From: an uncultured Clostridia bacterium
Lineage (GTDB): Bacteria > Bacillota > Clostridia > Christensenellales > Borkfalkiaceae
Reading direction: 5' to 3'
NCBI GenBank assembly: GCA_947175325.1
Contig: CAMWME010000009.1
Coordinates: forward strand, 1-54,995
Length of the DNA: 54,995 nucleotides
Shown piece by piece: positions 9,172-18,801 of this stretch; the stretch's first letter is position 1; each line of letters begins with the position of its first letter. The translations under genes and the position numbers were made by a program. The notes under the pieces are model-generated. The model saw only the letters and a program-made list of their open reading frames with translations, was not told where the DNA came from and searched no databases.

Positions 9172-9202
9172 AAATACATCTATTATGCTATTAGGTGTAT
9201 TT
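9172..9202. repeat. Degenerate second copy of the intergenic palindrome
   Basis: Arms read AAATACATCTATTA and TATTAGGTGTATTT around TGC, with one mismatch and one G-T pair. It is clearly related to the perfect palindrome at 8980-9016. Confidence 0.6.
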
Positions 9203-9317
9203 ATCTGCAAATCCCAAACGCAGATACACCCCCTAATATGCGGTAATAACGGTACTTTTACAATCCTTTGAAATCTTTTAACAAAGATACGAACCACTTT
9301 GAAGGAGAATGAACCAC

Positions 9318-12300
9318 ATGAAAACTTCATTTACGCGAACGGGCAAGTTTAAACTTGTCTTATTTCTCACACTGTGTGCAGTCGTTTTAGGCTGTGCCGT
9401 TTTGCTGTGCTTCCATATTAATAATAACGCGAACACGGCGAACAACTCGGCGGAAATTACCGCGCCGGAGCTAAACACAACCTCGGGCGGGCTTTACGCC
9501 GAACATACGGACGGCGAAATCACCGCCCCCGAACTCGAAGCAAAAGCAGCGGCTACGAAAATAGCGTACCCCCAGTATAAATCGGTAACGGGCGGCGCTT
9601 TTACTTGTTATACCACTACTAAAAGTGTAATTGTGCTTTGGTCTGGAAACCGAGTACAAGCAGATTTCAGTACTAATTATAACCCGTACTATATGACGAT
9701 TAGTGGTACCGGTATAACAAGCACTTCTACTCCGTGTGCATACGGAACAGACGCCGGAGTGTATACCATAGTGTTTACTCCGAAGAGCGGTTACACTTGG
9801 GAGGACGGCACTACAACCGGTTATACTTGTACTTTGACTATTAAGAAACAAGTGCCTAAACCGTCTTTTTCAAGTGGCGATGCAGGTGTTACGGGCAGTG
9901 GTCAGTCGGCAACGGCAGTTTATACCGGTAAGTCGATACAATCAATGTTCGCCACTAATTATGATACTAGCGCAATGAGGGCTTACGGTACTAGCACGCA
10001 ATATTCCCCGATAGCACACGGAACGAACGTCGGAGAATATACCGTAACTTTTAAACTTCAAGATAATTATGAATGGAGCGACGGTGGGACAAAAGACGTA
10101 GTTTGCACGTTTACTATAACCAAAGCAACGCTTTCTATTCCTACGCTGACGACTTACAGCGGTAGCCCTTCGATAAACGGAAGAACAGCGACCGCAGTTT
10201 GTACGGGTGGTTCGATAGGCGTTACACTAAGCGGATACAATTCGTCTACGATGTCGCTTTCCACGACGAGCACAATTATTACCCGCACCACAGCAGGTTC
10301 GTCTTCTTTAACCGTTTCATTAAAAGATACCTCCAACTATCAATGGAGCGACGAAACTACTACCGGTAAGACTTATACCTTAACCCTCACGGGTAAAGCC
10401 GTATCAAGTTTAAGTATAACCGCGCCATCAGACCAAACCTATACGACTAAGGCGCTAACGCCTAAGCCTACCGTAAAGAACGGCACGACCACGCTTTCGG
10501 AAGGCACGCATTACAGCCTTTCATATACAAACAATACAAACGTCGGTACGGCAACGGTAACTATAACCGGTAATACGGACAACGGCTATGGCGGCACTAC
10601 GACCGTAACTTTCAAAATCAACAAGCTTAACTTTACAAACAACACGGCTATTACTGCGTCTACGATAAGTGCGTATACGTACGACGGCAATGCAAAGACG
10701 CCTACGCCTACGATTTCCTACAACGGCACCGCGCTTACGAAGGATACGCACTATACTTTATCCTACAATAGGAACACGAACGCGAGCACAAGCACGGCTA
10801 AGGCACAAGTTATAGTAACGGGAAAGGGCGATAACTGCGAGGGCTCTAAAACTTTTGACTTTACCATAAACAAGGGCAGTATCACGCCCACGCTCTCTTA
10901 CGGCACGGTAACCTACGGCACCAAATCGGGCGACCCCACGGTAGGAGGGAACAGTGGCAACGGTACTGTAACTTACTCCATTTCCACAGTCGGCTGCACC
11001 GGTTCGGCAACTATTGATACGAACGGCATTTTAACGCCCACCAAGGCGGGTACCGTAAAGGTAACGGCAACGGTAGCCGCAACGGATAACTACAATTCGG
11101 GTTCAAAGGAAATAACCGTAACGATAGGCGCGCGCGATATAGCCAACGCAACCATAGACCCCGTAACTAAAACTTATACGGGTAGCGACATAACCCCCGC
11201 GCTTATGGTAAAGGATACTATAAACGGCGCAACTTCGGCAAGCTTGCTTGTAAAAGATACGGATTACACGGTAGTATTTACCGACAATAAAAACGTCGGT
11301 AGCAAAGCTACCGCAACCTTATCGGGTACGGGTAACTATACGGGTGAAAAAGTATTTTACTTTACCATAGAACAGCGCAGTATTACGAACGTTACGATAG
11401 ACCCTAACCCCATACCGGCTTGCACCTACGACGGCTCGCCTCAGACCCCTACGCCCACGGTAAAGGACGGCAATACCGTTCTCGTAGAGGGCACGGACTT
11501 CGAATACAAATACGAAAACAATATCGAAGTGGGCACTGCAAAGCTTATCTTAAAGGGCTTAGGCAACTACAACGACGAGAAGCCTATAACTTTCTCAATA
11601 GACCCTCCCTCGGTAGCAGACGCAACCGTAACTCTTTCACAGACAGTATTTACGTACGACGGCACGGCCAAGGAGCCGACTGTAACCTCTGTCAGCGTTG
11701 CGGGTTTAACTCTTACGGAGGGCACGGATTTCACGGTAGGCTATTCTGCAAACGTAAAAGCGGGCACGGCGAAAGTGGTGCTTACGGGTAAAGGTACATA
11801 TGCGGGCACGAAGGAAGTGGAGTTCACTATCAACCCCGCAGACTTGTCAACGGCGGTTATAACGGGCTTGCAGCTTCAATACACCTTCACGGGCAGTGAT
11901 ATCGAGCCGAACATTACCGTAACCTTGGACGGCAAAGAGCTTGTTAAAAACACGGATTATTTGGTTACTTATGCAGACAACTTAAACGTAGGCCCCGCAA
12001 CCCTTACGGTAACGGGCAGCAAGAACTATACGGGCACATTGACGGATAACTTCACCATCATAAAGGCAAGCATTTCACCCGCAACGGTAACCGGAATAAA
12101 CGCGACCTACGAATACACCACGGCGGCGATAGAACCCGCACCCGCAGTAAACTGGAACGGAATACTGCTTGTAAAGGACACGGATTACACGGTTTCTTAC
12201 TCGGCAAATATCGAGCTTGGCACGGTAACCGTAACTATAGCGGGCCTCGGCAACCTCAACGGCACCATAACCAAAACCTTTGAAATCGTTCAAGCGAATA

Positions 12301-15300
12301 TATCCACCGCAACGGTAACGGGCGTAAACGCAAACTATACCTTCACGGGCACGGATATCGAACCTACGGTTACGGTAGCCTTAAAGGGAGTAACCTTACA
12401 AACCACGGATTACACGGTTACATACTCAGACAACGTGGATAAGGGCACCGCAACTATAACCATAACTGGTGTTGGCAACTACACCGGCGTAGCAACGGTA
12501 AACTTCAATATAGACGAGGCGGATATAACCACCGCAACGGTAACGGGCATAAACGCAAGCTACGAATACACGAGCACGGCAATTACGCCTACCCCCGTAG
12601 TAACTTGGAACGGCACGACGCTCGTTAAGGACACGGATTACAGCGTTTCTTACGCGGATAATATTGCGTTAGGCACTGCAACGGTAACTATAACGGGTAT
12701 AGGCAACTATACGGGCACGATAACCGAAACCTTCGAAATAGAGCAAGCGGACGTAACCAAGGCAACGGTAACGGGCATTGATTCAAGCTATACTTACACG
12801 GGCGCAGACATCGAGCCTACCGTAACCGTTACCTTAAACGGCGTAACTTTAACGCTTAACACCGATTACACGGTTGCGTATTCAGACAATTTAAACGTCG
12901 GCACTGCGACTGTAACGGTAACTTGCACGGGCAACTACACGGGCGTTATAACCGAGAATTTCGACATAGAAGAGGCGGATATTTCCACCGCAACGGTAAC
13001 GGGTATTGACGCGGAATACGCATACACTACGGCTGCAATAACCCCCGCACCCGTGGTTACTTGGAACAACACGGTACTCGTTAAGGATACGGATTACACC
13101 GTTTCTTACTCGGATAATATTGCTTTGGGCACTGCAACGGTAACTATCACGGGTAAAGGCAATTTCGACGGCACCATAACCGAAACCTTCGAAATAGTGC
13201 AAGCGGATATATCCACGGCAACGGTAACGGGCGTAAACGCAAACTATACGTACACGGGCACGGACATCGAGCCTACGGTTACGGTAACCTTAAACAGCGT
13301 AACCTTACTTACCACAGATTATACCGTTACTTATTCGGACAATATCAACAAGGGCACGGCAACGGTAACGGTAACCGGCATCGGCAATTATAAGGGCACG
13401 GTAACCGTAAACTTCGTGATAGACGAAGCGGATATGGACGACTCGACCGTGTCTGGCATTGACAACGAGTACGAATACACCGGCAAGGCGATTACGCCCG
13501 AACCCGTGGTTACGGCAAACGGGATAACGCTCGTAAAGAATACGGATTACACCGTTTCGTATTCGGCAAACGTCGATTTAGGAACCGTAACTATAACGAT
13601 TACCGGTAAAGGCAATTTCACGGCAGTAAAGGAAGTAACCTTTGAAATTATTGCCGCGGATATTACCAACACGGCAACCTTGACGGGCGTGGACGAGGAA
13701 TACGGATACACGGGCTCGGCAATTACGCCTAACCCCGTCGTAACCGTAAACAATACCCAGCTCGTAAAGGATACGGATTACACCGTTTCATACGCTAGCA
13801 ACACCGACTTGGGTATTGCGGTAATCACCGTGCAAGGTATAGGCAACTATACCGGCAGAAAATCTATAGCGTTCAATATCGTTCAAGCGGATATTTCAAA
13901 AGCAACCGTAACGGGCATTAACGCTTCTTACGAGTGGACTGGCGCGGCAATCGAGCCTAACCCTACGACTACTTTAAACAAAGTTACGCTGGTAAAAGAC
14001 CAAGACTACACGCTCGTATTAACCGACAACACCGATATAGGCACGGCAAGCTATACGGTTACGGGTATAGGCAACTATACGGGCAGTATAGAGGGCACTT
14101 TTGAAATCGTAAAAGCAAAGCTTTTAGTTGACGTTGTTTATATAGATTACAACGGCACGGCTCAGCTTTTCGCGGGCAACGAATTGCCTAAAATCATAGC
14201 TGTGGCAACGCGCAAGGACGACGGCACGACGACGGTATCGGGCAGCGTTGCTTGGGATAACGAGATAGACGGCACGCCGATTGCGTTGAAGCTCGGCAAG
14301 TTCAAGTACGGTTGGACGTTCACGCCCGCAGATACGGACCATTACGAGGTAACGACCGGCGAGAACGAGCTTACAGCCGGAGAGCCCAACTACATAGCAA
14401 TTCGCGCAGAGTGGAAGAACGGCGCACAGCCCGAGCTTTTCACTTCGACTTCGATTACCGTCATTAAGCAAAACCTTAAAATTACGGGTATTCTCAACAA
14501 CGGCACCTCCAACGAAATCATAGGCGGCTATTCCGTAAAGGGCAGTTGGGATACTTCCAGCGCGGCAAACACCGTAGCATTGCCTACGAGCGGCGGCAAC
14601 AATTACAGCATAGAGGTAATTTTCGGCCAGCTGTCGTGTACCGATTTGATTGAAATCGTGATTAAGGACGTCGTATTGACGGGACTTACGGCAGACGGAG
14701 TGGACGGCGGTGACATAACCACGGATTATACAGCACTTGATGCGTTCGATACTTCTTCGGTAGTAGTAACCGCAAAATACAACGACGGCAGTGAAAAGAC
14801 GGTTGCGCTCGGCAAAAACGGCTATAAAGTGGTCTACGAACAAGGCACCGATTCTTTACAGTACGGTGATACTAAGGTTACATTAAGCTACACCGAAAAG
14901 GGCGTTACAAAGACGGTTGATATTGAAGACATCAGCGTTGAAAAGAAGGCCTTCACCGGAACCTTGGTTTTAAACCCCGACGATACCGACTATAACGGCA
15001 AATCCGTTTCTGGAATTATAGCGGTTGAAAATATGCCCTCTTGGCTCAAAGTAACTTACGTGTACACTGACGAGGCGGGCAACGAAATCGCAGCGGCAAA
15101 CGTGAAGAACGCCGGCACCTACAAGGTAACCGCAAAGTTCACCGTTGATGACAACCACGCGCCCGTAGACGACGTAACGGCAACGTTCACAATTAATAAA
15201 ATCGAGCCGACGCTCACGCCCGCAGTAGGGGGCAGCTTCTCGGAAGGTACGCTACTCAGCGACTTGCCTATCTCTGCGAACAGCGAAGGCACCACGGGTA

Positions 15301-15623
15301 CGCTTACTTGGGATAACGGCGCGTACGCACTTAAATCGGGCATTAACAGATGTTATTACACGTTTACGCCCGACGATACGGTAAACTACAAAGTAGTGCA
15401 CGGCTACGTGGATATAACCACCGAATTGCCGCAACCGGCAGTACCCGCGGAAAACAACGGCGCAAGCGTAGCAACGTGGCAGATTGTATTAATAATCATT
15501 ATCTGCATCATAGTTGCGATAATTGCGATAGTCGCGCTCGTAATGGCGTTAAAATCCCGCCGTTCTACGGACGACTCGGACGGCTTCTACGACGACGCAA
15601 CCCCCGAACAACTGAACTGGTAA
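9318..15623 (+). CDS. Giant membrane-anchored surface protein with tandem approximately 76-residue beta repeats
   Basis: About 2101 residues. The ATG at 9318 is preferred to the in-frame ATG at 9309 because the AGGAG site (9303-9307) is 10 nt from the former and 1 nt from the latter. Order: signal or anchor helix (about 10-32); three approximately 95-residue modules ending in Y-x-W-x-DG motifs (about 60-360); then tandem modules with the pattern YTG..I.P.V...LV..DYTVSY..N...GTATVT.TG.GNYTG to about 1600, at least 13 of them contiguous; then divergent MBG/Ig-like modules; and a C-terminal membrane helix (about 2053-2078) with a 23-residue polar tail. No LPXTG or S-layer motif is present. Probably an extracellular stalk or adhesin; the ligand is unknown. 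Repeats alternate between two types (see findings). Confidence 0.85.
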   Translation: MKTSFTRTGKFKLVLFLTLCAVVLGCAVLLCFHINNNANTANNSAEITAPELNTTSGGLYAEHTDGEITAPELEAKAAATKIAYPQYKSVTGGAFTCYTTTKSVIVLWSGNRVQADFSTNYNPYYMTISGTGITSTSTPCAYGTDAGVYTIVFTPKSGYTWEDGTTTGYTCTLTIKKQVPKPSFSSGDAGVTGSGQSATAVYTGKSIQSMFATNYDTSAMRAYGTSTQYSPIAHGTNVGEYTVTFKLQDNYEWSDGGTKDVVCTFTITKATLSIPTLTTYSGSPSINGRTATAVCTGGSIGVTLSGYNSSTMSLSTTSTIITRTTAGSSSLTVSLKDTSNYQWSDETTTGKTYTLTLTGKAVSSLSITAPSDQTYTTKALTPKPTVKNGTTTLSEGTHYSLSYTNNTNVGTATVTITGNTDNGYGGTTTVTFKINKLNFTNNTAITASTISAYTYDGNAKTPTPTISYNGTALTKDTHYTLSYNRNTNASTSTAKAQVIVTGKGDNCEGSKTFDFTINKGSITPTLSYGTVTYGTKSGDPTVGGNSGNGTVTYSISTVGCTGSATIDTNGILTPTKAGTVKVTATVAATDNYNSGSKEITVTIGARDIANATIDPVTKTYTGSDITPALMVKDTINGATSASLLVKDTDYTVVFTDNKNVGSKATATLSGTGNYTGEKVFYFTIEQRSITNVTIDPNPIPACTYDGSPQTPTPTVKDGNTVLVEGTDFEYKYENNIEVGTAKLILKGLGNYNDEKPITFSIDPPSVADATVTLSQTVFTYDGTAKEPTVTSVSVAGLTLTEGTDFTVGYSANVKAGTAKVVLTGKGTYAGTKEVEFTINPADLSTAVITGLQLQYTFTGSDIEPNITVTLDGKELVKNTDYLVTYADNLNVGPATLTVTGSKNYTGTLTDNFTIIKASISPATVTGINATYEYTTAAIEPAPAVNWNGILLVKDTDYTVSYSANIELGTVTVTIAGLGNLNGTITKTFEIVQANISTATVTGVNANYTFTGTDIEPTVTVALKGVTLQTTDYTVTYSDNVDKGTATITITGVGNYTGVATVNFNIDEADITTATVTGINASYEYTSTAITPTPVVTWNGTTLVKDTDYSVSYADNIALGTATVTITGIGNYTGTITETFEIEQADVTKATVTGIDSSYTYTGADIEPTVTVTLNGVTLTLNTDYTVAYSDNLNVGTATVTVTCTGNYTGVITENFDIEEADISTATVTGIDAEYAYTTAAITPAPVVTWNNTVLVKDTDYTVSYSDNIALGTATVTITGKGNFDGTITETFEIVQADISTATVTGVNANYTYTGTDIEPTVTVTLNSVTLLTTDYTVTYSDNINKGTATVTVTGIGNYKGTVTVNFVIDEADMDDSTVSGIDNEYEYTGKAITPEPVVTANGITLVKNTDYTVSYSANVDLGTVTITITGKGNFTAVKEVTFEIIAADITNTATLTGVDEEYGYTGSAITPNPVVTVNNTQLVKDTDYTVSYASNTDLGIAVITVQGIGNYTGRKSIAFNIVQADISKATVTGINASYEWTGAAIEPNPTTTLNKVTLVKDQDYTLVLTDNTDIGTASYTVTGIGNYTGSIEGTFEIVKAKLLVDVVYIDYNGTAQLFAGNELPKIIAVATRKDDGTTTVSGSVAWDNEIDGTPIALKLGKFKYGWTFTPADTDHYEVTTGENELTAGEPNYIAIRAEWKNGAQPELFTSTSITVIKQNLKITGILNNGTSNEIIGGYSVKGSWDTSSAANTVALPTSGGNNYSIEVIFGQLSCTDLIEIVIKDVVLTGLTADGVDGGDITTDYTALDAFDTSSVVVTAKYNDGSEKTVALGKNGYKVVYEQGTDSLQYGDTKVTLSYTEKGVTKTVDIEDISVEKKAFTGTLVLNPDDTDYNGKSVSGIIAVENMPSWLKVTYVYTDEAGNEIAAANVKNAGTYKVTAKFTVDDNHAPVDDVTATFTINKIEPTLTPAVGGSFSEGTLLSDLPISANSEGTTGTLTWDNGAYALKSGINRCYYTFTPDDTVNYKVVHGYVDITTELPQPAVPAENNGASVATWQIVLIIIICIIVAIIAIVALVMALKSRRSTDDSDGFYDDATPEQLNW

Positions 15624-15664
15624 TCCAACCCAATGGCAATCCCGATATGTCGGGCTTCCATAAT

Positions 15665-15745
15665 AACCCGCGTACGAAGCTGTTGCTTAAAAGAAATAAT
15701 GTGGTAGTTTTTTCTCCGTATATGGCTAAGGTAAATACGCGGGTT
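15665..15745. repeat. 10-bp inverted repeat downstream of the surface protein
   Basis: AACCCGCGTA (15665-15674) and TACGCGGGTT (15736-15745) are perfect inverted copies 61 nt apart. A small hairpin CCCGA-TATG-TCGGG lies just upstream (about 15642). No gene is visible in the interval. Confidence 0.4.
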
Positions 15746-15760
15746 CAATTTAATAAAAAC

Positions 15761-15790
15761 GGCGCGGACTATAAGTCCGCGCCTTTTGTT
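15761..15790. terminator. Bidirectional terminator between surface protein and XRE regulator
   Basis: GGCGCGGAC (15761-15769), 5-nt loop, GTCCGCGCC (15775-15783), TTTT on the right and AAAAA on the left, serving both converging genes. Confidence 0.85.
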
Positions 15791-16071
15791 TAATTCTTTC
15801 TTAAATGTCTTTGAATGTTGCCCAAGCGTTTTTTTATATCTTCAACTTCATTAATAAGACTTTCATTATCTGTAATGTTTCTGTCGCTTACACCTAAAAG
15901 GTAGTCGCACGTTACACCAAAAAACTCAGCAAGCTTAATAATCGCAAAGCTGTCGGGGTTTGTTACTTCGTTTTCATAGTTGGAAAGTGTTTTTTGTTCT
16001 AATCCAACGGCTTTTGCAACGTCAATTTGTCTTAAATCCCTATCTTCGCGGAGTTCACGCAATCTATTCAT
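15790..16071 (-). CDS. XRE-family helix-turn-helix regulator
   Basis: 93 residues from ATG 16071 (MNRLRELREDRDL). That start follows AGAGGA in the leader, whereas the longer in-frame GTG (16095) would overlap the -10 box. Residues about 1-60 form an XRE/HTH_3 domain (RQIDVAKAVGLEQKTLSNYE is the helix-turn-helix core; DYLLG closes the domain). The C-terminal 30 residues are a charged helix, probably for dimerisation. The AT-rich palindrome overlapping its own promoter suggests autorepression. It shares a bidirectional terminator with the giant surface gene. Target genes are unknown; the neighbouring amidase lies upstream on the same strand. Confidence 0.88.
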   Translation of the reverse strand: MNRLRELREDRDLRQIDVAKAVGLEQKTLSNYENEVTNPDSFAIIKLAEFFGVTCDYLLGVSDRNITDNESLINEVEDIKKRLGNIQRHLRKN

Positions 16072-16096
16072 AGTAATATTTTCCTCTAACAACACA

Positions 16097-16152
16097 ATTA
16101 TAGTAATTTTTTAGTAAAAATTATTGACATAGAAAATTATTACCATTATAAT
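16097..16152. promoter_or_regulatory. Two opposed promoters around an AT-rich palindrome (candidate XRE operator)
   Basis: Leftward: TATAAT at 16102-16097 for the XRE gene (its -35 is weak). Rightward: perfect TTGACA (16124-16129), 17-nt spacer, perfect TATAAT (16147-16152). Between them TAATTTTT-TAGT-AAAAATTA (16104-16123) is a palindrome with 8-bp arms that sits upstream of the leftward -10 and abuts the rightward -35. The rightward promoter would transcribe antisense to the amidase gene; no + strand gene follows it. Confidence 0.6.
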
Positions 16153-16172
16153 CAGATTATAGAAAAATAATA

Positions 16173-16859
16173 CTATGAGTAATAACTTACCGCGCCTTTA
16201 AAAATTGCGTACGCCAATTTGTCGCGGTAACCGTCGGTATTTAAAAGCTTATCGTCCTCGGGGTTGGTCATAAAACCGCACTCGACTATAACGGAAGGAT
16301 TTTGTGTGCATTTAAGCATATAATAATCCCCCGCAAGCGCGGCGCTTTGTTTGACGCATTCTTCCATACCGTTTAACGAGGCTTGAATTAAATCGGCAAG
16401 CGCTTTCCCGCACTCGCTGTCTTTATCGAAAAACGCCGTGCCGCCCCGCCTTGACGGAACGGGACAAGAGTTCTGGTGAATGGATATAACCATATCGGCG
16501 TTGCAGTCCTCGATAATCTGTTTGCGCTTTTTCATATCGCGCATCTTAAAACCCTTGGTAGACAACCCGTAAAGCCCGCCGTTGTCCGTTCTCGTCATAA
16601 CGACTTTGAACCCCGCGCCCGAAAAATACCCTTTAAGCTTCTTCGCTATCGCAAGATTAATATCGCTTTCCTTCGCGCCCGTTTCAACGCCGTGAACGCC
16701 CGCGTCGATTCCGCCGTGCCCCGCGTCGATAACTATAACCTTCTCGGTCGCGGCAGAAGCGGTGGTGGCAGCCACGCCGCAGCAAATACCTATAATCGCG
16801 CCCGCCGCAACAATTAAACAAACGGCAAGGATAATACTTTTTTTTAAAACGATTAACAT
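16173..16859 (-). CDS. cwlD: N-acetylmuramoyl-L-alanine amidase, CwlD-like
   Basis: 228 residues. An N-terminal hydrophobic segment (about 8-36) would anchor or export it. The rest is an Amidase_3 zinc domain: zinc ligands H48 (DAGHGG), E64 (GAKESDIN) and H128 (SIHQN), with catalytic E193 (IVECGFM). It cleaves the amide between muramic acid and the stem peptide. Size and single-domain layout match CwlD, which prepares spore cortex peptidoglycan, although a vegetative amidase cannot be excluded. Ribosome site GAGGG lies 9 nt before the start. No obvious terminator lies before the XRE gene. Confidence 0.85.
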   Translation of the reverse strand: MLIVLKKSIILAVCLIVAAGAIIGICCGVAATTASAATEKVIVIDAGHGGIDAGVHGVETGAKESDINLAIAKKLKGYFSGAGFKVVMTRTDNGGLYGLSTKGFKMRDMKKRKQIIEDCNADMVISIHQNSCPVPSRRGGTAFFDKDSECGKALADLIQASLNGMEECVKQSAALAGDYYMLKCTQNPSVIVECGFMTNPEDDKLLNTDGYRDKLAYAIFKGAVSYYS

Positions 16860-16934
16860 GTGGACGACCCTCGTTTTATTTTATTTAAACGGAGCAAAAA
16901 ATAGGACACGTATCGCCTAAAATACGCCAATAAA

Positions 16935-16963
16935 TTGACAAAAACAGTAATATAAATTATACT
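16935..16963 (+). promoter_or_regulatory. Promoter of the lipoprotein gene at 16996
   Basis: TTGACA (16935-16940), 17-nt spacer, TATACT (16958-16963), followed by AAGAGG before the start. Confidence 0.8.
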
Positions 16964-16995
16964 ATTATCGAAGTAATAATTTAAAAGAGGTTATT

Positions 16996-18675
16996 ATGGA
17001 AAACAAAAAAACTAAATTCAAATCCGGCTTTGCGGCAATCGTACTTGCTATTGTGCTTGTTTTTTCCGCGTTGCCTTTTGCCGGCTGTTCTCTTTTTAAG
17101 CACTTGAACTATGACTACGGCAGAGGTGAAATTGCGGCCGCAAAAGTCGAAAACGCGCAGTACACGCCCGACATGGATAAATATATTGCAGCGAATAAGG
17201 TGCAGGCTCGCTCCAGAAACGTAGCGGCAAAAACGACTAGCGAAGATTTTACCGCACTTATAAACGAATACGCCACTGTTCGAAGTTACGCCGGCTCAGG
17301 GAAGTACCTCGGTTACGATATCTACGAAATCAAAGAAGAAATCAAGTTCGTTGTTGAGCAAGTACCCGCGTTTAATCAGTGGTTTCGTATGCCCACTATG
17401 AGGGAAGCACAAGGCTTTATAAATATCCCTTATTATGAAAACTGGGCTTATTACCTTGAAATGAATGAAGAAACTTCCATGTTATCCATCACACGCGTTT
17501 GCTGGTCTACGAGATGCCATTATTTAGATTTCGAGAACCAAAAAAGTGTGGAAGATCACGCGGACGGTTCAAGCTTCATTCAATATGAAATTATGAAAAT
17601 CAACTACCTTGAAACCGAAACCGACGAGCTTGTTGAATGCTTCATATATTCAGTTGGTATTGATAATGTAAAACGCAATACACATTACAATTCGAATACT
17701 GCCGACTATTATCCGTTTGAATTCCAATATTTAAGAAACGTTAAAGATAAGTCAATGGTCAAGTATCATATAACTGTTGCGGAAAGATATAGGTATGACG
17801 AATCTTTTGACGAAGGCGGAATGGATATAAGGGGCTTAACCCCGTACGGTGTAAGAAGGGAGTTTACTGTTGTAAATTACGACGGCTATACCGATATCGA
17901 CGTAACCAAAATCGACCAGAAGTTCGCAACGCTTAACGCGCCCGAAAACGACGGATACGTAGACTTTGACGTCAACAGCAACAATATCAAAATTTTAACT
18001 GACGCTATCGGTTATAACGAAAAATATTCAAATACGTCCCCCAAAGAATTACTGGACGGAATTTCAAAACACGCTATCGATAATTTTGAAATAAAAAATA
18101 ACTGGGCTACGATTTATAAAGAGCAAGATTCGGCAGTCAGCGTTGATACAATTCAAGGTCCGTTCTACGGCAAGGATATTTGGCTGTCGGACGTTTACAC
18201 TTACGTGTCTTGCCGCGGTCATGACCAAGATGAGATTGAATTTGATGCGGGTGCCGACATTTACGATACTTCAAAATTTAATATTAAAAAAGAGTATTCG
18301 CTCAGCTTTGCTTTAAGGTCAAGGGAAACGGGCAAATTGTATATCTTAGCTACCGATTATAATCCACTTGAAAAAACCTTCTATAACGGAAGTAATACCG
18401 AATATTACTATCGTTTGAAACAAACCTCGTACGATTTAAATTCTTCTGTAATTTGCGTTGACGAAGACGGCACGTATGACGTAACGTGCGTTTTGACCGC
18501 AAAAAACAACGGCAAGGATGAGATTTTATTCGACACTTTGGAAGTTGCTTATATGCGCGGCTACTACGGTTTGATTATTCCCGACAGCGTTGACGCAAAC
18601 GGTGTAACCCGCAAATATACGGTAAGCGGAATATGCGGCAAACTGACGATTAAAGTTACAAGCGAAAATAACTAA
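16996..18675 (+). CDS. Putative lipoprotein of unknown function
   Basis: 559 residues. The N-terminus is a lipoprotein signal: basic residues, hydrophobic stretch (about 12-29) and lipobox FAGC with Cys at about 32. The mature part is acidic and rich in Tyr, Asp and Asn, with no motif I recognise; it predicts as mostly beta-structured and extracellular. It is monocistronic, with its own promoter upstream and a hairpin terminator downstream, and is divergent from the amidase. Codon use is less GC-rich than in the neighbouring housekeeping genes, which may indicate accessory status. Function unknown. Confidence 0.75.
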   Translation: MENKKTKFKSGFAAIVLAIVLVFSALPFAGCSLFKHLNYDYGRGEIAAAKVENAQYTPDMDKYIAANKVQARSRNVAAKTTSEDFTALINEYATVRSYAGSGKYLGYDIYEIKEEIKFVVEQVPAFNQWFRMPTMREAQGFINIPYYENWAYYLEMNEETSMLSITRVCWSTRCHYLDFENQKSVEDHADGSSFIQYEIMKINYLETETDELVECFIYSVGIDNVKRNTHYNSNTADYYPFEFQYLRNVKDKSMVKYHITVAERYRYDESFDEGGMDIRGLTPYGVRREFTVVNYDGYTDIDVTKIDQKFATLNAPENDGYVDFDVNSNNIKILTDAIGYNEKYSNTSPKELLDGISKHAIDNFEIKNNWATIYKEQDSAVSVDTIQGPFYGKDIWLSDVYTYVSCRGHDQDEIEFDAGADIYDTSKFNIKKEYSLSFALRSRETGKLYILATDYNPLEKTFYNGSNTEYYYRLKQTSYDLNSSVICVDEDGTYDVTCVLTAKNNGKDEILFDTLEVAYMRGYYGLIIPDSVDANGVTRKYTVSGICGKLTIKVTSENN

Positions 18676-18682
18676 AATTTAT

Positions 18683-18717
18683 GCGGTATACCGTAACGGT
18701 ATGCCGCTTTTATTTTT
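18683..18717 (+). terminator. Intrinsic terminator of the lipoprotein gene
   Basis: 11-bp stem GCGGTATACCG (18683-18693) with its complement to 18707, TAA loop, then a T-rich tail. Confidence 0.85.
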
Positions 18718-18751
18718 GTAGCGCAATTTCACGCTATATTGTACTGAATTA

Positions 18752-18780
18752 TTGCAATTTTTATGATTATGTGTTATGAT
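18752..18780 (+). promoter_or_regulatory. Promoter of the mrnC-rlmB-sigH-dnaX cluster
   Basis: TTGCAA (18752-18757), 17-nt spacer, TATGAT (18775-18780), 21 nt before the mrnC start. Confidence 0.65.
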
Positions 18781-18801
18781 TACAATTAGGATAATAGGCA
18801 A

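Noticed and set aside
8921-9317. Small protein-coding gene in the pflB-surface protein gap
   Set aside because: The only frames are short, lack ribosome sites and cross the hairpins.
12060-14113. CRISPR-like regular repeats
   Set aside because: The repeats are in-frame protein modules of about 228 nt with coding periodicity, far longer than CRISPR repeats, and there are no spacers or cas genes.
15350-15793. 147-codon + strand frame across the end of the surface protein gene
   Set aside because: It overlaps the surface protein in another frame, has no ribosome site and runs through the terminator.
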